A stretch of DNA of 64,000 bases, taken from positions 113,432,214 through 113,496,213 of the forward strand of contig NC_085047.1 of the NCBI RefSeq assembly GCF_963662255.1, written 5' to 3'. A program made the position numbers and the translations under genes. Numbering within the stretch: the first letter of the stretch is position 1; the number at the start of each line of letters is the position of its first letter. Source of the stretch: Cinclus cinclus. Taxonomy: Eukaryota; Chordata; Aves; Passeriformes; Cinclidae. Below, one piece after another: positions 43,039 to 64,000 of this stretch. The notes under the pieces are model-generated. The model saw nothing but the letters and a program-made list of their open reading frames with translations, searched no databases and had not been told where the DNA came from.

Positions 43039-45855
43039 CTTTTACAGCTGTGAAAATCTTGTCACTGACACTGAAGAAATTTTTAAGCCCTGCACAGAAA
43101 AGAGTACAGAATTATATGAACGTCTTCTATAGTGTAGACGAGCTGTTCCCTCCATTTTGGGACAAGGAAATGCAACAAATAAAATATTATTATGAATATG
43201 TGTCTCCTATTTTCACTTACATGCTGCATATTTGATAAAAACTATATATTGGAGCCTTCTTGCAGGTGTTCCATCACAGAGAGTGGGTTTTGTTTGAGTG
43301 CCACATAGTAAACAACAACCTAATTCATCTTTTAATTGCTGACATTATCAGTTTTGGCCATCTAATTAGATGTTATTCTTATTTTCTGCTGCAAACGCTG
43401 TGTTTGTAGTTTGTGTTTTCAATATTTTCAATTTTTTCTCCCTTAGACATAAAGATGGTAATGGAAGTCACGGGAGTTTGGATGCAGCCAAGGTTTGGGT
43501 CAGGATCTCCAGATGGTGACAAATAAGTCTTGTTCAAGTCAAAACAGTTTTGGCAGAGATGGAATGGAACTGGGCTTGGGAATTCAGATAGATTTCTTGA
43601 AAAACAGTCTTTTATTGGATTTTTACTACAAAAAAATATGAGGTTTTTTTTACTCTTTGGAAGAGGCTTACTTTCTTAAACAAAGGAAGTTTTAAAGTTT
43701 TCACTTTTATCCTTGTGACATCTCGTATGTAACACTGCATTTTCTCAACTTTCTTGTTAAATTATTCCGATATAGAGAATATATGCAAGACCCACACAAT
43801 GCTATGCACATACAGTAAGTTCATTTATAGGCTTTTTGACAAGAAACTTTAAAGTTCTGTATATTCATATAGCATATATATATATATGTTCATTTATTTA
43901 TTAAAAACATAAAGACAGTGGGAGAAATGTTGAGTCAATGCATGAGACAAATAGTTTGAGTTGGTAGGTAAAATATCCCATTTTTTATTAGCCCACTATG
44001 TTATTTATTAGAAATTAGCTAACAGCTTGTGAGATGCATAAAAATAATATAAAAATTTTGACAGGTTTCTTAGCTTTATTTAGTGACTTCAAAAATATTT
44101 CAGGAGTTACTAGAGAGACTTCCTTGTTACAATGGAAATACTGCAAAGGAATTTATAAGCCCTGTCACAAATCTAGTCACAATAAAAGGGGCAGGCAGGT
44201 GTAAAAGTCTCCTCCCGTGGCTGTTCCTGCCTCAAAAGCTCCTGCTTTGCAGGCAGCTGAGATCTCCGTGCTCAGGTTTTAACCTCATTAAATATGCTGG
44301 GCTGTAAAATGATGTTTCAAGAGCACTTGAGCCATCTGTGCAGAGAGGGAAGGCCAGACACATGTGGGTGTCAGCCTGATTTTAATCAGCATGAATCAGG
44401 GAGGCAGCATTTTTAATCCTTTACAGCACAGGTAGAACTGACTCACGTTTCTCTAGGCAATGGACCGGTACCACCGTAGCCTCTGGGATTTCCCCTGCTA
44501 AATATCAAAGGCCTGCAACAAACAGCAGAGGTGTTAACCCTTCCCAAAGAAAAAGCCCTTTATAATAGAAAGTGAAGAGTCCTTTATAAAGGAAAGTATT
44601 AGTCAGCCAGAACACACAGGAGCCTTTTCCAGGTTTTTACAACAGCTTACCTTAAGTCTCTACTCCCGTATCCCACATTTTACTCCCGTGCCTGATGGGG
44701 AGGTTGCTGCCTTCAGTGCAGGTACCAAGGTTAATTTACACCAAGGCCATTCAGGGTTTCACATGGCAGATTGAAACGCGGTGTTATTTGATTTGCACTT
44801 GTGCTGTGGAGCTGAGTACGAGCAAGAATACAACCTGCAAGTCCAAAATTCCCTCCCACATCTTCGTGTGAACCTATTAAATACATTTTGTAAGGCAAAG
44901 TCAATTGTGGGGTCAGACTGAAAGGGACAATAACTTATTAATGGAGAGCTATTCTTGAAAATAATATTTTTAAAATAATTGCTCTTGGTTATGCTGCTTA
45001 ATGACACTTTAGAGTTTTATTATATTGTTGTTTAGGTGCCTGGCTTATTTCACTATTATTTGCATAGTTTGCATAGCTTGCAAATACAAAGGGTTTGAAA
45101 AGATACAGGTTACTTTTTTTTTCCTTTTTGGTGAGTAATGTGTTTTAGAATTTATAGTTTTCTGTAAGTTTATATAGAGAGGTTTTGCTAACACCCGTGT
45201 TTCTGGTAGACAACAGTAATTAGCAATGACGAATTTCAGGTTTTTTTCTGCGTTTTTTCAAATTTTATGCTAATATTTTTAATAATGTTATGTTAAAAAC
45301 TTAATAATCTTTCATTAAGATTTTAACAATCCTTTGTTAAGATTATTAGCACCCCAAGATGCTGGTGTGAAAGTACAAAATAAAGTACCCACTTGAAAGA
45401 ATTTTGGTGAAAAGAGACATGCCTTGTCTCACCCCCCCCCCCACCCCCCGCCCCGATTTAGGTAGCAGATTTTAATTTCTTTGTACTGAAACGACTGTGT
45501 GTGGGCCTATTTGGGTTTGAAAAGCAGAATTTCGGTTCTGCATAATTTTGGGAATAATTCTGGAGTTGATTTCTCCGCAGCAAGTGCTGTCCCATAGAAG
45601 AGGGCGGTGGGTGCCTGGAACGCTCTGAACTCACACGGGGCTGGCGCCACGCGAATTTCTTTGTCCCTCTCCATCCAGTGGCTCCCCGGAGGAAGACTCC
45701 GCGGTGAACAAGGCATCATTTGCCGGGATTGGAGGGATCCGGCCTGGAAAACATCTCCCGGTGCGCCGCGGGGATGAGGTGGCCGTGAGTCACCGGGACC
45801 GGTTCTGGCGGAGCCGGAGCATCAGATAAAGAACGGGAAAGCAGCGCGGTGTCTG
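43039..45855. other. Intergenic DNA between HINFP-like relic and 41-bp array
   Basis: I see no supported gene. It is AT-rich to about 45.4 kb, then has a poly-C tract (45431-45456) and a GC-rich stretch (45.6-45.85 kb) leading into the minisatellite. A TTTCTCCCTTAG acceptor followed by CATAAAGATGG at 43448 could be a further HINFP-like relic (HEDGYM region), but the match is only a few residues. Confidence 0.5.
45431..45456. repeat. Poly-C tract
   Basis: A run of C interrupted by single A and G bases. The minus strand carries long G runs. Confidence 0.9.
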
Positions 45856-47329
45856 CATCCCGCTGGGACTGGGATCGGGATTCAGCCTTGGAACAGCATC
45901 CCGCTGGGACTGGGATCGGGATTCAGCCTTGGAACAGCATCTCGCTGGGACTGGGATCGGGATTCAGCCTTGGAACGGCATCCCGCTGGGACTGGGATCG
46001 GGATTCAGCCTTGGAACAGCATCCCGCTGGGACTGGGATCGGGATTCAGCCCTGGAACGGCATCCCGCTGGGTTTGGGATCGGGATTCAGCCCTGGAACA
46101 GCATCCCATTGGGACTGGGATCGGGATTCAGCCGTGGAACAGCATCCCGCTGGGACTGGGATCGGGATTCAGCCTTGGAACAGCATCCCATTGGGACTGG
46201 GATCGGGATTCAGCCTTGGAACAGCATCCCGCTGGGACTGGGATCGGGATTCAGCCCTGGAACGGCATCCCGCTGGGACTGGGATCGGGATTCAGCCCTG
46301 GAACGGCATCCCGCTGGGTTTGGGATCGGGATTCAGCCGTGGAACAGCATCCCGCTGGGACTGGGATCGGGATTCAGCCGTGGAACAGCATCCCGCTGGG
46401 ACTGGGATCGGGATTCAGCCCTGGAACAGCATCCCGCTGGGACTGGGGTCGGGATTCAGCCCTGGAACAGCATCCCGCTGGGACTGGGATCGGGATTCAG
46501 CCCTGGAACAGCATCCCATTGGGACTGGGATCGGGATTCAGCCGTGGAACAGCATCCCATTGGGACTGGGATCGGGATTCAGCCCTGGAACAGCATCCCG
46601 CTGGGACTGGGATCGGGATTCAGCCTTGGAACGGCATCCCGCTGGGTTTGGGATCGGGATTCAGCCTTGGAACAGCATCCCGCTGGGTTTGGGATCGGGA
46701 TTCAGCCCTGGAACAGCATCCCGCTGGGACTGGGATCGGGATTCAGCCCTGGAACAGCATCCCGCTGGGACTGGGGTCGGGATTCAGCCCTGGAACAGCA
46801 TCCCGCTGGGACTGGGATCGGGATTCAGCCTTGGAACGGCATCCCGCTGGGACTGGGATCGGGATTCAGCCTTGGAACAGCATCCCGCTGGGTTTGGGAT
46901 CGGGATTCAGCCCTGGAACAGCATCCCGCTGGGACTGGGATCGGGATTCAGCCCTGGAACGGCATCCCGCTGGGACTGGGATCGGGATTCAGCCCTGGAA
47001 CAGCATCCCATTGGGACTGGGATCGGGATTCAGCCCTGGAACGGCATCCCGCTGGGTTTGGGATCGGGATTCAGCCCTGGAACAGCATCCCATTGGGACT
47101 GGGATCGGGATTCAGCCTTGGAACGGCATCCCGCTGGGACTGGGATCGGGATTCAGCCTTGGAACGGCATCCCGCTGGGACTGGGATCGGGATTCAGCCT
47201 TGGAACGGCATCCCGCTGGGTTTGGGATCAGGATTCAGTCCTAGCATGTCATCCTGCTGGGTTTGGGATCGGGATTCAGTTCTGGCACAGCATCCTGCTG
47301 GGTTTGGGATCAGGATTCAGCCCTGGGCT
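45856..47329. repeat. 41-bp minisatellite, 36 copies
   Basis: The unit starts CATCCCGCTGGGACTGGGAT and continues CGGGATTCAGCCTTGGAACAG. Unit starts at 45856 and 45897 and the last at 47291 give exactly 35 periods of 41 bp, so 36 copies with the last cut short. There is no length change inside the array. Variants are few: CCGCTGGGAC, CCGCTGGGTT or CCATTGGGAC; CCTTGG, CCCTGG or CCGTGG; AACAG or AACGG. Units 34-36 are more diverged, as expected at an array edge. Because 41 is not a multiple of 3 and the unit has no stop in any + frame, all three + frames are open for more than 1.2 kb. I regard these frames as a by-product of the repeat and not as genes. Confidence 0.98.
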
Positions 47330-50300
47330 CTGTGCTGGCAGGAGGAGCTGCCCTTGCTCCATTCTGACCATGCCCCTGGAGCTGGTGCCCTGCAGCACAG
47401 CCCACAGCAGGAAGAAGAATGTACCCAAAAAAAACTGAGCACGGCTGCCAAGAAGTGGGGCAAGACTGATCTGGAGGAAATAATACAGAATGCATTTTCT
47501 GTTCTCAGAGGTTTAAGAATTAAAATTTAAAACTAGGCATTCTTCTCCTGAATACCACACAAACAGCTGCATTAGTCATTTTGCTTCTAATGCAAGCATG
47601 ATTAATTTTTTTTAAATTATTATTTTTCACATTGTACAGGCTCTCCATCATTAACAGAATTGATAACAAGGTGCATGTAAAATTTGGGTTGTTTAGTACT
47701 TCTCAGGTTCCTGAATGCAGGGCTTTTTTATTATCCTTGAAGAGGAAGAATGTTAGCAAAAATAGTTCAGTAGTTTCTAAGAAAGCAGTAGAGAGAAACC
47801 ACAGTATTTGTCTGTGGGAAAAAAGAATCACAAAGCTGGTTCAGTAAGCAGTGCTATTATTTTACACAAGCTTTAAAGTTTGGTGTCTGGGAGAGGAGTG
47901 GTTGCCCTGATATGGATTTTAGCATACAATTCCCTGAAATAAGACCTATTAAAAGCAATCTGCAAAGCCTACCTAAAGACCCAAGCCAGTAATTTTCTTG
48001 CTAGATCATATCAAATACAGTATTTGTTCTGTTTTTGTCTACAGTAAGGAGTTTATGTGATCTCCAGCAAATGATGATGTGCCTCAATTCTCTGCCTCTA
48101 AAGTTCTCATCTTTACAAGGAAGCCACGAGGTTTTTATTAACCTGTGTTCTCATTTGTCCAGCTATTACAAGCACTAAAACCACTCTGCTGAAGGCCCAA
48201 GTGTGGTCCTCAACCTTTCTTTAAATTCCTGGCTTAACTTTTGTTCATTCAAATCAATTTATAAAGGAACTGAGTCTTGGGGTACTGAGCAGGCAGAGCT
48301 GCCATCACCTTTAGCTCTGAACTCAGGAAAATTCATACATGTGCCCAGAGCAGTCCAGCTCCAGTGCGTCATTGACTTCAGCAGGATTATCTACACCTTG
48401 CTTGAAAAAAAATTTCATCAGTAAAAGCTGGTTTCAGAATTCCCCCTGTCTTCCCAGCACTCATTTCCATCTCCACACTTTTCCACGGTTTGTGAGGGTG
48501 CTTTAAGTGAGATCAGCAAGGAACTGCAGCATCTCCAACGCGCAGCCCTCCCCTTTCATCACCTCCTTCCAAGGCAGTTTCCTCCCAGCCCACTCACCTG
48601 CCTTGCTGTTGACATTAAGGAGCACCTGGTAAGTCAGGCCAGCTTACTGATCTGGCTGAAAACTAACCGAGGGAGTTTTTTAAAGTGAGATCACTGAGCT
48701 GATTCAGTTACTGTTCAACCACGTGAGTGCAAACGCAGCCGTGTGAATAGGAGCACAAGAAGGGGATGGCAGCCTCCTTCAGAGCTTTGGGTTGGCTTAA
48801 CCTAGCTGCACTATTGCACCATCTGTGTAGAAAAAAACCCAACGTAGCTACATATTTGCAGAGTGGTCAGATAGATGTATTTTTGTTTAATAGTTTTGAA
48901 AATTAGTGCTGTTTTGTATCAATTTTAAAGCTATTGCCTATTTGCCAGTTGCTGTCTGCTCACAGAATGTAAAACCAAAATATTTTAGCTCTAACATATA
49001 GGACAAAGGTGCCCTGTGACCTGCTGAATCACCAGGTTGGTTGAGTTCACTCATGCCAAGCAACCCTTTAGAAGCATTTCATTCTAAAAAGACCAAGCTG
49101 AAGCACTGGACTGAATCCTGTTCTCTGAAAGGACTGGGAAAAACTGCAAGACAATGAAGCAAAATAAGAAGGGTTTCTCTGTTGTGCCTCTGTTAACATA
49201 CACACACAGGAGAGAAGGAATTACATGAGACTGGTTACCTTGCCACAAAAAGATAAATTAGGTTGGTTGCATGAGATTTGTTCTCAATAAACCTAGTACT
49301 GACTGCTGTTTGTCAGCCTGGCCAACTGTTAGGATATTTAAAATTATTTATTTATTCATTCATTCATTTTTATTCAGTGACCTGACTGCTCTGGAATTCC
49401 CTTACTTCTTTTTCTTTTTCTTGCTTCTTTTTCTGCCTCTTGGAGACCAGATCTTCTGGCATTTTTTTCCATTCTTCCTACAACTCACCAAGAAGAAGCT
49501 CAGAGCCTGGGAAGCCTGTCCTCTAAGCAACTTAAATGGGAATTTTATTTATGCCTAGCCCTTTTGAAAACATGTAAGTAATTGAAATTCTCTCAGATGA
49601 GATCTTTCCATGTTCTGTCATGAACTCTGACTCCTTTCTTGCTTGGTGTTTGTTGAATTAATTCTCAAATCACAATGGAGGAAGAAGGTGCACAATTCAC
49701 TTTTTGGTTAAACTTAACTGCCAGGTAAGTACAAGCTGAGTTTTGTCTGTCTTAAGTTTCACCATCTTCCCAGTGAAACAGGGGTTTGAATGACATTGTG
49801 TCATTAGAGGAATAAAATATCTGCTGTGAAAAAAGTACTGCACTCTTCCAGAAATGTCCAGGGCCCTGGTCCTCCAAACCCCTTCAGTTTAAGCAGAGCT
49901 CCTTGAGAGCATGGTGCACTCTCCAGGCTGATCCACTGAGAGCTGAATCCCAAATTAAAGCAAGGAAGAGGTCAGGATGATATCCAGGAGAAGGAGACCA
50001 GATAGAGGTGTGTTGTTGGGTCATAGAGGTGACCTATGGGCTTGTCTCTACACACAGCTATCCTGATTGATTTATACAAAGATATTCTCATTCAGAGTAA
50101 ACCATTGTTTAGTTTAATCCAGAGTAAATTAAGCAGGAAGTAACCCATGTGGAATAAAGCTTTGAGAGCAGGCTTCATGTCCCGTGTCTTTTGAAAGTAA
50201 TTAAATGTCTCTGTAGACTCTTTTTTTAAATGGAGCTTTGCAAAGAACTGCTATTATCCTGGCTTTAAAACACATTGTCCTCTATCTGTTGCCCAACCTG

Positions 50301-50529
50301 CCAGATTCAATGACACACACTGGCTGCCTGGAACAATCATCTGAGTCTGATACTCAGTATAACAAACAAAGACAAGGTCTATTAACCTTCAGACCCCTGA
50401 TAGGTGTGAAGTTTGTGATGTAGGCCGGAACAGCCTCTTCACCAAACCTGTGGCACATCAAAGGGTGCAGGCTCCTTCCTTCCAACTGCAGCATCTCACT
50501 AACAGGGTGAGACCCTGTATCCATTGGTC
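47330..50529. other. Intergenic DNA before RIPK4
   Basis: I see no exon, RNA gene or clear repeat in these 3.2 kb apart from an ATTT/ATTC-rich patch near 49346-49370. The sequence is AT-rich and unique in appearance. Confidence 0.5.
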
Positions 50530-51160
50530 TGAGTCATGGCTGGACACGAGCCCAGGGGTACTCTGGTGGCCAAGAAGGCCAATGGCACCTGGCCTGCATC
50601 AGGAATAGTGTGACCCATCAGGACCAGGGCAGAGATTGTCTCTCTGTGCTGGGTACTGCTAAGGCCACATCTCGAATCCCATGTCCAGTTTTGGGCCCCT
50701 AAATTCAGGAGAGATTGAGGTGTGTTCAGGGAAGAGCAAAGGAGATGGTGAAGGATCTAGAGCATCAGTCCAGTGAAGGGTGGCTGAGGGAGCTGAGGGT
50801 GTTTAGTCTGGAGAAAAGGAGGCTCAGGGGGGATCTTCTCACTCCCTACAACTCCCTGACAGGAGGGGGCAGCCAGGGAAGGTCAGGCTCTGCTCCTAGG
50901 GAACAAGGGACAGGATGAGCTGCAAGCTCAAGCTGCACCACGGGAGGCATAGGTTGGACACAGGAAGAATTGCTTCACAGAAGGGGTGGACAGGAGTACC
51001 CAGGAAGGTGCTGGAATCCCCATCCCTGGAGGTGTTCAAGAAACTGGATATGGCACTTAGTGCTGTGGTTTAGTTGACAAGGTGGAGATTGACCAGTGGT
51101 TGCACTTGATGATCTTGGCGGGTTTTTTTTCCAAACAAAACAATCCTGGGGGTCCTGTGG
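50530..51160 (+). mobile_element. CR1 LINE, about 0.6 kb
   Basis: This is the longest CR1 copy in the window, in sense orientation: GTCCAGTTTTGGGCCCCTAA, AGGGAGCTGAGGGTGTTTAG, CTGGAGAAAAGGAGGCTCAG, and TTGATGATCTTGGCGGG at the 3' end. It ends only about 600 bp upstream of the RIPK4 start codon. Confidence 0.9.
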
Positions 51161-51299
51161 TCCCTGCAATTAGATCCACAAAAGGATCCAGACGCTGAAA
51201 TCTAGCACTAGGATCATCAGAGCTTCTAACCCCACGGGCAGCTAAAACCCAGAGACGTCTGAGTTCTCAGAAACAGCTTCCCAAAGTCTAAAAATTGTT

Positions 51300-51767
51300 G
51301 CTTCAGAGCGTGGCTGGACACAGAGAGCAGCCTGGGGCAGGCTGGCCGCAGTCCCGCACACCAGGTCGGGATGCACGGGACAGGGGAAGGAGCGACAAGG
51401 ACCCGCTGCGGTTCCCTGGGCAGGGGAAGAAGGCAGGAATGAGGCGGCTGGCGCTTTCCCCTCCTTTATTTAACATCTTATTTGTCACAGCTTGTTCGTC
51501 ACAGCTCAGCAGGGAGCGCGGCCCTCCCCTCCTGCCCCATCGCTCCGGACGGGAACATCCCCCCGGGGCATCTGGAACCGGAGAACTGCCTCGCTCGTCT
51601 GTCCCGGGACAAAAAAGGACCTGTGCAAAACCCACCCACTCGGCCGTCCCAGGAAGTGACGCCAGCCCGGTCCCCCCGGCACACCTGACTCACCTGGGCG
51701 GGCGGGGCAGCAGCGGCTGCGCTGCGCTCCGCGGAGCCGGGCGGTGTCTCCGGGCACGGCAGAGGCG
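51300..51767 (+). promoter_or_regulatory. RIPK4: RIPK4 promoter / 5' UTR region (GC-rich)
   Basis: Base composition rises sharply to GC- and CpG-rich from about 51.3 kb to 52.4 kb, spanning the first exon, as at a CpG-island promoter. A GC box GGGCGGGCGGGG lies at 51696-51707 and a perfect AP-1 consensus TGACTCA at 51686-51692, 75 to 80 bases before the ATG. Another TGACTCA lies in intron 1 at 52384-52390. RIPK4 is known as an epithelial gene under p63 control; I did not find a clear p63 site by eye. The transcription start is not determinable here. Confidence 0.6.

Positions 51768-64000
<12,233 letters not shown>

Noticed and set aside
45849..47530. Three overlapping open frames of 424-533 codons with repeated GLGSGFS/RDSALEQHPAG residues
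   Set aside because: They follow automatically from a 41-bp unit without stop codons. There is no promoter, splice context or frame preference, and base changes are not biased to third positions in any frame.

Overview
The window is vertebrate nuclear DNA, almost certainly from a bird. The genes have many short exons with GT/AG introns, and the only recognisable transposons are fragments of CR1 LINEs, the dominant LINE of birds and other sauropsids. Two adjacent genes on the + strand, PRDM15 and RIPK4, are neighbours in the same relative order and orientation on human chromosome 21q22.3.

Positions 1 to about 22,300 hold the 3' part of PRDM15, a PR-domain zinc-finger transcription factor. I resolve 20 consecutive coding exons (922-20074) whose phases all agree. 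Together they give about 1,003 codons containing 17 zinc fingers, a long acidic and Ser/Thr/Gln-rich tail and the terminal stop. The PR domain lies upstream of the window. A 3' UTR follows, with candidate poly(A) signals at 20988 and 22285.

Positions 22,300 to about 51,300 form a gene-poor interval with several CR1 relics, two perfect TGTT-loop hairpins (24500-24559), microsatellites and two minisatellites. One of these is a striking 36-copy, 41-bp array at 45856-47329, open in all three forward frames. The most notable item is a set of exon-like remnants at 38614-38671 and 41731-41875, with weaker ones at about 41012 and 43448. They look, in order, like zinc-finger exons of a histone H4 transcription factor (HINFP)-like gene that has decayed: one internal stop and lost zinc ligands. 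I could not find an intact gene there.

Positions about 51,300 to 64,000 hold the 5' part of RIPK4. There is a GC-rich promoter with a GC box and an AP-1 site, exon 1 with the ATG at 51768, an 8.3-kb intron and exon 2 (60242-60533). The two exons encode the kinase N-lobe and the catalytic loop (158 residues). The rest of the kinase domain and the ankyrin repeats lie beyond the window. Intron 1 contains a pair of CR1 fragments in opposite orientation, a 1.1-kb polypyrimidine array and a 0.25-kb polypurine tract.

PRDM15 is a nuclear regulator of transcription and RIPK4 is an epithelial-differentiation kinase. They are syntenic neighbours rather than known pathway partners. All gene names rest on recognised protein motifs and synteny, not on a database search.
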